Positions 6,649 through 14,404 of a stretch of DNA of 15,492 nt are shown piece after piece. The position numbers and the translations under genes were made by a program. The stretch lies in assembly GCA_000316135.1 (NCBI GenBank), contig JH993888.1:24236-39727 (forward strand). The letters are read 5' to 3'. The notes under the pieces were generated by a model, which was not told the DNA's origin, made no database searches, and saw only the letters and a list, made by a program, of their open reading frames with translations. Origin of the DNA: Trachipleistophora hominis. Its lineage: Eukaryota; Microsporidia; Pleistophoridae. Numbering within the stretch: the stretch's first letter is position 1; each line of letters opens with the position of its first letter.

Positions 6649-8922
6649 TCATCTCAGCAGCTTTGGCAACATAAAATCTTTAAACGGGTCAAAATATTCC
6701 TTTACAATACTCTCAAGGATGATCTCTTCGTTACCATCCTCGTTCTTCAGAACCTTCTCAAAAATGCGTGTCCACCCGAGTATCTGGAACGGTGTTGTGT
6801 GGATGTACGAGAGGTGTATGTAACCACACATATTTGTCGCGAATTCAGGATGTTCTAGCAGGTATGTTGTCTTCTCGGCGGCTGCTGCGGTATCACCACA
6901 CGGCACAATAAAACCGGTTTTATCTTCATATACCTGGAGTGGAAGGCCCCCGCTGTCATACACAACAACAGGCACGCTCTTAAGAATGGCCTCGGTCACT
7001 TTGATCTCAAATCCCTCGCTGATACTGAGCTGCAAGGCTACACGGGCCTTTTTAAGGACAAGATTCAGGATCTGGTCGAGCGGCGGCAGTTTAACCACGA
7101 TTATGTTGTTCTTTACCGCTGCATTTTTCTCTTCGTCAAGATATGCCATCAGCTCGTTAAATATCAGGCCGCCTTCCGGGTCATCAACACTTCCGTGTCC
7201 ACACAGGACTAAATGCAGGTCATACAGAGGATCGCCGACCGTCTTGATACGACTCTCCAGCTGCTTGTACACAATCGAGAACACATCAATCGCGTCTTTC
7301 TGTCCCTTTGAAGGATCAAATCGAGATATTTGCACGATATACGGCTTATGAAGCGAAAGTTCCTTCTGCTGGCACTCTCCACTAGATTTATGAAATAAAC
7401 ACTCGTAATAATCTGAAATGTACTCGTTCATCGGCTTGTTCAGCCCGTCTAGCGGGTCCGTGCTCGGCGGCTGGTACACAATCTTTCTCCGGTCAACGTT
7501 CAACGGAACGAACGATTCAATAGGATGTGATATGAACAGATCCACACCTCGTATGTTGCTGAAGATGTAATTCCATGTGGTAGTAAACTCTTCCTTTGTC
7601 TTGTACAACTCTCCTCTGATCTGTATGTGTGATCGATAAATTACCTTAGCCTTTGGATTTGCGCTTCTCACAAACTTGTAGAAACCGCACGTTTGATGGT
7701 CATCCAGAACGACGATGTCGCTCTCCTTGAACACGCTGTTACTCCACAGCCGGTCACAATTTATCTTTATCCAACTTTCGTAGATCTTTTTATCCTCTGC
7801 GCACAGTTGTTCGTTCCTTGCTACGTTCTGCAGTACGTTGTGGAACTTCTTCTTGGTGATCGTGTACACGGAGGCAACGGGGATGGTGACATACCACGAG
7901 ACATCCATTCCTAGGAGCTTGTAGAAGCGCATGTGTGCGTGCCGCATCAGCGCTACGCCACCGCCCTGCGGTGTTGAGCTGATAAAGGATATCCTTTTGC
8001 CTGCAAAGCGCTTCGCAATGACCTGCAGGTCGTCTACAACACGCAACAGCGGGTTTTCCAGAAAGTCTCGGTAGCTCTGCAGCGAGCAGAAACTGATCAC
8101 GGAGCTGTCGATCTCAACGACGTTGTGCTTGCTGATCTCCAGGCGCAGCAGGTTGTTAAAGCCCATCAGCCTTGCGCTCTTTCTCGAAAAGCTGTCGGCA
8201 ATGCTCTCAATATCCAACCGTGTCGTCAGAAAGAAACACGGGAACGCATCCAAATCGATCCAGAACTCGTGCTGTATCGCCATCAGAAGCTCCGGATATT
8301 TAAAAGTTGATGCAGGGAATCCACCAGCAATAATTTTCATGTTGTTTCGTGTCGTATACTCGAGCAGAAAGTTTTTGACCGCCTTGTTAACGTGTTTTAG
8401 AACCATGCAGAGCATCCGGTAGTTCGTGTCATCGTAGCGCATGATCTCCAGCTCGAAGTCCTGGTTCAGGCTCTCCGATACGAGCGTGTTCGCACTCTTG
8501 TTAAGATGTTCAAGACGGTCACACTTCCTGCATATTCTGTAGAAGAACTTTTCGTCCTGGTAGTAATTTCCTATGCTTCTCAGATAGTTTATGAGCATTT
8601 TTACGCCATGAGTGGGCTCATCCGTTTCAGGCTGAAATTCGTGGTCGCATACAAGCGGTTCAGGAATTGTGATCAGGCCATCCACACTGACAGAGAACCG
8701 ACCAACACCCTCCACGCTCTCCCTCTCCTCAATTTCAATGATGTTGCGCAGACATTCTCTGTCATTTATATTTATTATTTTGAAGGTAAGCTCTTGAGTG
8801 TCAATACAGAAGTTGCCATCGTTCATTGTGACGAATACCTTGATGGATGCACGATCGCTGCTTATTGTGAGTGATACACCCACGAATACGCCTACTTTGT
8901 CCTTACAGATTAATTCCGACAT
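6649..8922 (-). CDS. Trehalose phosphorylase, fungal CCG-9 type (GT4 fold)
   Basis: Likely the retaining enzyme that converts trehalose plus phosphate reversibly into alpha-glucose 1-phosphate and glucose in the cytosol, saving one ATP compared with trehalase. The 757 aa match the length of fungal trehalose phosphorylases (about 730-750 aa). A family-specific N-terminal domain starts VGVFVGVS (about 10-17). The GT-B fold follows: SSTPQGGGVALMRHA at 315-329 (glycine-rich donor loop), IVVLDDHQ at 403-410, YRSHIQI at 429-435, FISHP at 463-467, STDPLDGLNKP at 487-497, QISRFDPSKG at 531-540, the EX7E motif EGFEIKVTE at 636-644, and YDSGGLPLQ at 655-663. There is no signal peptide or membrane span. 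The gene is intact. ALG11 and sucrose/trehalose-6-phosphate synthases share the fold but lack this N-terminus and these blocks. Unlike most genes here, it has no CCC motif before the ATG. The reaction is inferred from family; a synthase-direction role cannot be excluded. Confidence 0.88.
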   Translation of the reverse strand: MSELICKDKVGVFVGVSLTISSDRASIKVFVTMNDGNFCIDTQELTFKIININDRECLRNIIEIEERESVEGVGRFSVSVDGLITIPEPLVCDHEFQPETDEPTHGVKMLINYLRSIGNYYQDEKFFYRICRKCDRLEHLNKSANTLVSESLNQDFELEIMRYDDTNYRMLCMVLKHVNKAVKNFLLEYTTRNNMKIIAGGFPASTFKYPELLMAIQHEFWIDLDAFPCFFLTTRLDIESIADSFSRKSARLMGFNNLLRLEISKHNVVEIDSSVISFCSLQSYRDFLENPLLRVVDDLQVIAKRFAGKRISFISSTPQGGGVALMRHAHMRFYKLLGMDVSWYVTIPVASVYTITKKKFHNVLQNVARNEQLCAEDKKIYESWIKINCDRLWSNSVFKESDIVVLDDHQTCGFYKFVRSANPKAKVIYRSHIQIRGELYKTKEEFTTTWNYIFSNIRGVDLFISHPIESFVPLNVDRRKIVYQPPSTDPLDGLNKPMNEYISDYYECLFHKSSGECQQKELSLHKPYIVQISRFDPSKGQKDAIDVFSIVYKQLESRIKTVGDPLYDLHLVLCGHGSVDDPEGGLIFNELMAYLDEEKNAAVKNNIIVVKLPPLDQILNLVLKKARVALQLSISEGFEIKVTEAILKSVPVVVYDSGGLPLQVYEDKTGFIVPCGDTAAAAEKTTYLLEHPEFATNMCGYIHLSYIHTTPFQILGWTRIFEKVLKNEDGNEEIILESIVKEYFDPFKDFMLPKLLR

Positions 8923-8977
8923 TTTGTTTTTGTTTACTCTTTCTGTAGTTTAAATCGTCTGTTTTTATCAATTGATT

Positions 8978-9028
8978 GGCATTTAGAATGTTTCTGATAC
9001 ATTGGATGTATCAAATATTCTAAATGCC
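8978..9028. repeat. 51-nt near-perfect hairpin upstream of the trehalose phosphorylase gene
   Basis: The left arm 8978-9002 and right arm 9006-9028 pair over 22 Watson-Crick pairs plus one G-T (G-U in RNA). The outer arms are GGCATTTAGAAT (8978-8989) and ATTCTAAATGCC (9017-9028). The inner arms are GATACAT (8996-9002) and ATGTATC (9006-9012). The loop is TGG, and the only defect is a 2-base CT bulge (8994-8995). It lies 55 bp upstream of the phosphorylase ATG (minus strand). It could be a regulatory operator, a transcribed hairpin RNA or the remnant of an inverted repeat. Confidence 0.85.
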
Positions 9029-9040
9029 GTATTAATACGG
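9027..9040. repeat. Perfect 14-bp palindrome overlapping the hairpin
   Basis: CCGTATTAATACGG is fully self-complementary; its first two bases are the end of the preceding hairpin's right arm. The adjacency of two strong inverted repeats makes chance less likely. Confidence 0.7.
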
Positions 9041-9597
9041 ATAGAACGAAAAAAAGATTTTTCTACAGTCGTAATGAATCGTAAGAATGTTTAGTGAGAG
9101 ATAAACAAATAATAACGCTTTCTCTAAAAGCACCGTAATGTCCTGTTAGTGATTTAAAGGTAAACAGGCCTTTATTTTTGCTATTACCTAAAAAACGGAA
9201 GAGCATGTTAATAGGTGTTAGGATGAATGTTAAAAGTTAATAAAATACGTTTCCTCAAAAAACATGCATTTATTTCTCATTGAGATACCACACATACAGG
9301 TAATTTTATCAACCCGTTCTTGCACTGCTCATTTAAACAACTTTAAACACAGCCGTATTTTTATAAATTAAATATTCAGAATAAACGTATCAGAATGATT
9401 ATATTTTCATTATTTCTCAGTAGTAAAGGCTTTTCTATTCTTGTTCATTGAGCGTAGAATGCCTTAAAATGTGTAAATACGTCAAATAAATTTAATTAAA
9501 TTATGAAAGCTTTCCAATTCCCATCATTTTTTAAAATATACGCTATTTAATGTTGAGATAAGGAGGTAATAATTATAACACGTAAAATAAACTATAT

Positions 9598-9613
9598 TGT
9601 TAATATATTAACA
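9598..9613. repeat. Perfect 16-bp palindrome
   Basis: TGTTAATATATTAACA is fully self-complementary. A related imperfect element, ATGTTA-TAT-TAACAT, occurs about 250 bp further on, near 9848. Both are AT-rich and lie in the gene-free region. Confidence 0.6.
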
Positions 9614-10462
9614 TATTAGACCTTATCAGGTATTTAAGCATAGATAACACGTTTGCAGTGTTGTATTTAATACAATGATGATTTGTTTAATAATTCTTAA
9701 TTATAAACTTTTAAATGAACGGTAAATCTTAAGGAATTACTTCTAATTACAATTGTATGATCGTAATCTTAATCTACGCGTGTATACACAGTTGTATCGT
9801 GTTTGTGGTTGCTATCGACAGAAATATACTCTAAACAATCTTTTTTAATGTTATATTAACATCAAAGGGTTTATTACCTTAGGTAAAAGGCTGGTGGTTA
9901 ATGTTTTCTATTAGATCAGATAAACGTATTGCATTAGATGATGTACAATGTGATAGTTAAACACATTTTTCTACATGAAAACATAAAAGCTTAAATTTTT
10001 GCAATAAATTAACAATAATCGTTGTAAAGGATGTTCTATTGATATTAATACGACAGCCCAGATACTATGGTTACATTTTCATTATTTAATATACAAAATA
10101 AGTTATGAACGGTAATAGTATTGAAATAACGTGCAATGTGCATTTAAAAGTATTGTTTGATCTAAAAACGATGTTAACTTACATTTAACGTACGACTTGT
10201 CTATCATAAGAGGACAATCTTTAGTTAATATATAATATTTAATATCATAAACACTAGTACTAAGATGTTCTGCTATAATATCGTACCGTTATTTTGTTCA
10301 TTTTATACTTCAGCATTCGTTTCATAATGATAATCTATCATTTTAGTAATATAAAACATTTGAATGTCACCACAACCTCATCCAAAATTGAATATCAAAC
10401 CTAAAACAAAATAATTGATGAACCATCACGTATCTTTTATTATAAACAATACGGCCATTCCA

Positions 10463-10484
10463 AATAAACGTAAAAACGTTTATT
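10463..10484. terminator. AATAAACGT inverted repeat, possible 3'-end signal
   Basis: AATAAACGT (10463-10471) and ACGTTTATT (10476-10484) form a perfect 9-bp stem around AAAA, so both strands carry AATAAACGT. It lies about 70 bp beyond the stop of the minus-strand BUB-like gene. AATAAA is the canonical poly(A) hexamer; the CGT extension recurs elsewhere in the window. Terminator or poly(A) function is inferred from position only. Confidence 0.4.
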
Positions 10485-10555
10485 CGATCACACTAAGACG
10501 CTCTAAACACTCTCTCAATATTTCTGTTCAGATCAGAACAATCCTACAAAGAAAA

Positions 10556-12139
10556 TCATTTATAATTTATTCCGCCCAACAATCTAAGCTTATACTCCAA
10601 AAACTCATCTGCCAGATTCATCTGCCGTATTCTCCTCCAGGCACTCTCCTCAATATCATTCGGATTCTCACTCGTCGCTATTCGTGCCCTTTTAACCATC
10701 AGCTCTAGGGCATCAAATCTCATCCGATCACCAAAATTAAGATTGTTTAGCTTGAGAACGAGCTGCTCGTCCTCCTCTTCAACGTTAAAATCGCACAACG
10801 ATAATTCTACACACAGCCCGCACATATAAACCAGCCGCAATATTTTTATCATTTCTCTCACAAAATACGCGCATATATTGCTGCTCAGCCACTGTTCACT
10901 TTCTCCTAGCGTGTACAGGAACGGCTTCACGTATTTCGTGTATAACTGCCCGTTAATTCTTATATACACCAGTTCGTGCGGTATAATTGCACGTATCATT
11001 TCCAAATCAACAGTTTTGCATACTTTTTTCAGCACGTATTCCCTGCTGGTAAACGTATGTTCCTCGTTCAGGTTCTCTATGCTTGTAATCACCACGTGAT
11101 CGTTTTCAATTTCCTTCACGATGTACATTGCACCGCTCAATTTGAACAACGAACGCTTTTCCATGGCGACGTTATCAACAGATTCAACGTTCTGGTCTTC
11201 TGGCGAACAGAAATACTCCTCTCCAAATAATTTTATTGGCGTTATTACGTTCGTTGAGCCATCGGTGGTTGGTTTGTTCTCGTTTTGTGATCCAAACGCA
11301 CTCTTTTCACCGTTTTTAAGTTCATCGTGCACAGTATCACCATCTACAGTCATTTTGCACTCTTTAACGTCTTTTTCTTCGTCATTCCCAGTCATTTCAC
11401 ATCCTTTAACGTCCTTTTCACCATCATTCCCAGTCATTTCACATCCTTTAACGTCTTTTTCTCCATCATTCCCAGTCATTTCACACTCTTTAACGTCTTC
11501 CCCATCATTGCCCGAGTTATCCTCAACAATACTACGCTCATTTTTCCAATCCTCCTCAATCCCCACACAAACCATTTCCACGATGCTTTTTCTTCTCTTT
11601 CGATCCCTCCCATCACCCAAAAGTTCTTCACCGCTCAGCTCATCCACATTCCACACACTTTCCTCCACCCATGACAATTTCTCCAAGTAATCCTTTGCCT
11701 TCCGTTCCAAAGCACTACACACCACGTCAACCGCAGCATAGTTTACCGCAATCTGAATCCATTCCCTTCCAAACACACGAACACTTGCAGGCAGTACATC
11801 ATCATGTGCATCATGATCTATATCATGGCTATCAATCATACATTTTATGTTCATCAATCTATCCTTACCTATACAATCGTTCAATATGCCCTCCTGCAGT
11901 ACGAACAGCGCCTTGCCCGGCTCATTTATTCTTAGAAAGTGGCGGGCAAGACACGCGTACACGAAGTAATGGTACTTGCCAATTGATTTTAGGTACATCA
12001 GAAATATTACGTTGATATCATCGTCTTGTTTGTAGAATACGTGGAACAGATGCAGAAATGAAGGCTCGTTTCGATATAGCGGCTCATTTATGTATCGTTT
12101 GATTGTTCTGGGAATGTCATCCACCGGAAAGTCTGCCAT
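10556..12139 (-). CDS. BUB1/MAD3-like spindle checkpoint protein with degenerate kinase domain
   Basis: Probable mitotic checkpoint protein acting at kinetochores. The 527-aa product starts MADFPVDD. Residues about 18-87 resemble the TPR-like BUB1/MAD3 homology domain: YRNEPSFLHLFHVFY, then FLMYLKSIGKYHYFVYACLARHFL split by short gaps, then EPGKALFVLQEGI. A variable acidic middle with four 14-aa repeats follows (about 210-264). The C-terminus (about 330-527) resembles a kinase fold. However, the catalytic-loop HGD appears as CVE (443-445), its lysine is lost, and DFG appears as NFG (468-470). It therefore looks like a pseudokinase, as in vertebrate BUBR1. The reading frame continues upstream to an ATG at 12283, but those 48 residues show no family similarity, and ACCCTGT lies just before the ATG at 12139, so I prefer the inner start. 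The N-terminal assignment is moderately firm; the kinase alignment is by eye. Confidence 0.65.
   Translation of the reverse strand: MADFPVDDIPRTIKRYINEPLYRNEPSFLHLFHVFYKQDDDINVIFLMYLKSIGKYHYFVYACLARHFLRINEPGKALFVLQEGILNDCIGKDRLMNIKCMIDSHDIDHDAHDDVLPASVRVFGREWIQIAVNYAAVDVVCSALERKAKDYLEKLSWVEESVWNVDELSGEELLGDGRDRKRRKSIVEMVCVGIEEDWKNERSIVEDNSGNDGEDVKECEMTGNDGEKDVKGCEMTGNDGEKDVKGCEMTGNDEEKDVKECKMTVDGDTVHDELKNGEKSAFGSQNENKPTTDGSTNVITPIKLFGEEYFCSPEDQNVESVDNVAMEKRSLFKLSGAMYIVKEIENDHVVITSIENLNEEHTFTSREYVLKKVCKTVDLEMIRAIIPHELVYIRINGQLYTKYVKPFLYTLGESEQWLSSNICAYFVREMIKILRLVYMCGLCVELSLCDFNVEEEDEQLVLKLNNLNFGDRMRFDALELMVKRARIATSENPNDIEESAWRRIRQMNLADEFLEYKLRLLGGINYK
11348..11512 (-). repeat. 42-bp coding tandem repeat (14-aa unit, about 4 copies)
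   Basis: Within the BUB-like gene the protein unit GNDGEKDVKGCEMT is repeated about four times. The two central copies are identical, the first lacks one residue, and the last is diverged (GNDEEKDVKECKMT). The unit is highly charged and likely disordered. The period keeps the frame, so copy number could vary without breaking the protein. Confidence 0.92.
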
Positions 12140-12149
12140 TGCACCTACA

Positions 12150-12152
12150 GGG
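12150..12152 (-). promoter_or_regulatory. CCC motif before the preferred BUB-like start
   Basis: On the minus strand GACCCTGT precedes the ATG at 12139, with 10 bases between CCC and ATG. It matches the start-proximal CCC pattern of neighbouring genes and favours the inner start over the ATG at 12283. Confidence 0.3.
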
Positions 12153-12376
12153 TCAGAAATATGTAAATTTGTAAAATTACGGCAATGAACAGCGTTAACG
12201 AGGCAAACTGCGCCATGAGAGTTCATTTGTGTGGTATGACGTGAATAACTGAACAAAGAGTGCCTGATGCAGGCACTTAACACACAATTATTTAAAGGTT
12301 AGAGAGCATCGTTACGATCAACACTGCAAGACAAAGGAGAGTAGATAAAACGTTTATTTGTATTTTACACGTATAA

Positions 12377-12520
12377 CACTCGTTAGAACAACCACACCAT
12401 CCAAAGTTTATTTACTAACACTCGTTAGAACAGCCACACCATTCAAAGTTTATTTACTAACACTCGTTAGAACAGCCACACCATTTTATAAATATCATCC
12501 GTTAGAACAGCCAACCATAC
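12377..12520. repeat. 42-bp tandem repeat array, about 3.4 copies
   Basis: Units start at 12377, 12419, 12461 and about 12496 with CACTCGTTAGAACAGCCACA. The first two are almost identical 42-mers; the third and fourth diverge and shorten. Each full unit includes TTTATT, which is AATAAA on the minus strand, so the array multiplies a candidate poly(A) signal downstream of the minus-strand gene at 12579-12890. A short plus-strand ORF through it (12358-12561) is only translated repeat. Confidence 0.9.
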
Positions 12521-12578
12521 ATCAATCATTCCCCAAACCAAATAATTTTATTATCACGTAATATAAACCACCTCCTAT

Positions 12579-12890
12579 TCACACATTAGGCACACCCGGA
12601 ATGCCCGACATACCAACACCCTCCACACTCTTATCTTCCTTATTACCATCCTCGCCCGCATTCTCCCCACCGTTTCCTTTACCATCACCAGCTTTCACCT
12701 TCATCCCAAGCACCTCACAAATAGTTTTGACCTGCACTTCCAAAGTCTTGACCCGTTCTTCAACATTGACAATCTTGCTGGGCGGTTTCGTGCCGGTCGA
12801 GAATAACGGAATGCTGAATAATGAAAAGTATATTGCGCATAGGACTGATAGAACGAAGAGTACGAATACGGAGTTATCTATTTTTAGCAT
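12579..12890 (-). CDS. Small single-pass membrane protein, hypothetical
   Basis: A 103-aa protein I do not recognise. Residues about 6-30 form one strongly hydrophobic segment (VFVLFVLSVLCAIYFSLF at its core), a membrane anchor or uncleaved signal anchor. Residues about 38-62 (KIVNVEERVKTLEVQVKTI and on) have the heptad pattern of a short coiled coil. The tail (66-103) is rich in Gly, Asn, Glu and Asp and probably disordered. The ATG has CCCC one base upstream, like other starts here, which favours this strand over the overlapping plus-strand ORF (12601-12951), a Ser/Pro-rich shadow. The stop is followed about 30 bases on by AATAAA. An organelle or ER anchor role is possible but unproven. Not conserved enough by eye to name. 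Confidence 0.6.
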   Translation of the reverse strand: MLKIDNSVFVLFVLSVLCAIYFSLFSIPLFSTGTKPPSKIVNVEERVKTLEVQVKTICEVLGMKVKAGDGKGNGGENAGEDGNKEDKSVEGVGMSGIPGVPNV

Positions 12891-12891
12891 T

Positions 12892-12895
12892 GGGG
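12892..12895 (-). promoter_or_regulatory. CCCC motif directly before the small membrane protein ATG
   Basis: On the minus strand CATCCCCA abuts the ATG at 12890, leaving one base between CCCC and the start codon. It matches the start-proximal C-motif seen at other genes and helps choose this strand and start. Confidence 0.35.
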
Positions 12896-13993
12896 ATGCT
12901 TTGTGGATGTGGTTTTATTTCTCTGTGGACGAATGGCTGTTGGAAGGCTGATCGTTGATTGGTTAGAGATGGTCTTGATGCGTGTTGTGATGCTCTATGG
13001 ATGTATTATGTTATTGTTTGATAGTATGTGATTAGCGTACAGTACGCCTTTGCTGCATCTTGTAGAAGCGTTCTTTCAAGAAACACTGCTTTTTCGTTTG
13101 AAAGCCATTTTTATTCAATCTTCTTACCACCTCACACTTTAAAAGACTCTCCTGGCACTGAAACTCTGCTTTAATACGCTGATGTGTTAAGTAAAGTCTA
13201 ATTTAATTGTTAATACACCCTAAACGGTGCAGAATTGTAATGATGAAAGGAAATGTGCGGTGTTAATTAAACAAACCTTCAATTTAAAAAACATAATAAT
13301 AATTACACACTGATCTACTCAACCGTGTCCTAAGCCCTGTCTATTAAATTTAAGTACCATCATCTATGCCATGCAATACCAGGCCTAGTCTATTAAAATA
13401 TCACCAGTGTTCAGAATTACATTCTTAACCGTTCATTCTCCTCTAACTCTAAAATATCTAACACTAAGAAATATTATTATTATAAATTTAATCTACTTAA
13501 CTATAGTTTAGATTATACACCACATACATTCATATTTACATTCATAGTACGTACCGTTAGAGATTAGACGTAGTGATAGGCACCATTAAAACGTTGTTAT
13601 AAAGAAACGTATGAATAGGATAGAGTAAGTAATTAAGTGTAGGATGATTAGGTTTAAACATATTTTTTAAGAAAAGGTAATAAATACTTAACACTACAAT
13701 AGTTGAATAGATAAAGATAAATGAATTAATAACTAAGATTAATTATAATTACTGGTCAAGAGATAATCTCCTTAATATAAATCAATACCATTCATAACCT
13801 GTGCCTTATAAAACAATAACGTATAACTGTTATAAACAGCACTTCTACATCTAATGAAGACTTTCCTTAGAGATGCCGATCTACTTAACACTCATCAATG
13901 TTGTTCTTTGAAAGTTCTCACAGGCTTTATACAAAAGGATCTTTTTAATCAAAGAAGATTTTTTTAACAAGTGTAGGACTCGTTATTAACATT

Positions 13994-14285
13994 TTACACA
14001 AAACGACTCATCCTCTAACTCTTACTTACTGTCTTATACAAAGATACTCGTCATCTATTCTAACTCTAACCTAAATGTCTTTTTCAAGACAATCTGTCAT
14101 TTTATTATAGCTACGTTATATAACCCGTCCTCCGATTCCATTTTAATTGTCTTATTTAACCCGTCCTCCAATTTCAATCGTACCTACTGTCTTATATAAC
14201 CCGTTCTCTAGCACTAACATTATTGTCTTATATAACCCGTCATCTTACCTGCTGCATTATATAACCCGTCCTCTTACCTGCTGCA
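13994..14285 (+). repeat. Degenerate direct-repeat array with TATA-CCCG core, about 8 units
   Basis: Units begin near 13994, 14034, 14080, 14116, 14152, 14192, 14228 and 14257, with lengths of about 40, 46, 36, 36, 40, 36, 29 and 29. The last five carry the core TTATATAACCCGTCCTC (at most two changes each); the first three are diverged, with TTA(T/C)ACAAA and CTCRTC remnants. Most units end in TGTC. The final two also share TTACCTGCTGCA. The core joins a TATA-like element to CCCG, similar to sequences before other genes here. The array ends 129 bp before the polymerase ATG and may be a multiplied promoter module. Confidence 0.85.
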
Positions 14286-14404
14286 TGGTACAATCTATAA
14301 AGAAAATGAACGTATTACAAACACGTTCTCCCTATTTCATTCTAAAAATAAAACAGCACAGCAATAAAACGGCATCCTCCCAATTTCTCAGTTTTTTATT
14401 TCAT

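Larger units (their letters stand above)
8923..10555. other. 1.6-kb gene-free AT-rich region
   Basis: No ORF worth calling lies here, on either strand, apart from a short shadow at its edge. It contains a 51-nt near-perfect hairpin (8978-9028), an overlapping 14-bp palindrome (9027-9040), a 16-bp palindrome (9598-9613), AATAAACGT at 9380-9388 and an AATAAACGT inverted repeat (10463-10484). I see no tRNA or rRNA. The length is large for a compact genome, so an unannotated structural RNA is possible but not demonstrated. Confidence 0.6.
12140..12578. other. Spacer between BUB-like gene start and membrane protein gene end
   Basis: This stretch holds the BUB-like promoter side (near 12140-12300) and the 3' flank of the small membrane protein gene. 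It includes the 42-bp repeat array and several minus-strand AATAAA hexamers (TTTATT at 12353, 12407, 12449 and 12547 on the plus strand). An in-frame extension of the BUB-like ORF reaches 12283 but shows no conserved features. Confidence 0.5.

Noticed and set aside
6649..8922. ALG11 or another lipid-linked or phosphatidylinositol glycosyltransferase
   Set aside because: The GT4 fold is shared, but the long N-terminal domain, absence of a membrane segment and the block set fit fungal trehalose phosphorylase.
11121..11690. A 189-codon plus-strand ORF opposite the BUB-like gene, rich in Ser, Pro and Phe with internal repeats
   Set aside because: It is the antisense reading of the 42-bp coding repeat; the minus frame has recognisable domains and this one does not.
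12140..12283. A 48-residue N-terminal extension of the BUB-like protein
   Set aside because: No similarity to the family, and the CCC motif sits just before the inner ATG. A targeting extension is not fully excluded.
12358..12561. A 67-codon plus-strand ORF with repeated LVRTATP
   Set aside because: It is only translation of the 42-bp non-coding repeat array.
12601..12951. A 116-codon plus-strand ORF over the small membrane protein gene
   Set aside because: Ser/Pro-rich low-complexity start with no domain; the minus strand gives a membrane span, a coiled coil and a CCCC motif beside its ATG.
13994..14285. CRISPR-like array before the polymerase gene
   Set aside because: Units are degenerate with short variable joins, there are no uniform unique spacers or cas genes, and the genome is eukaryotic.
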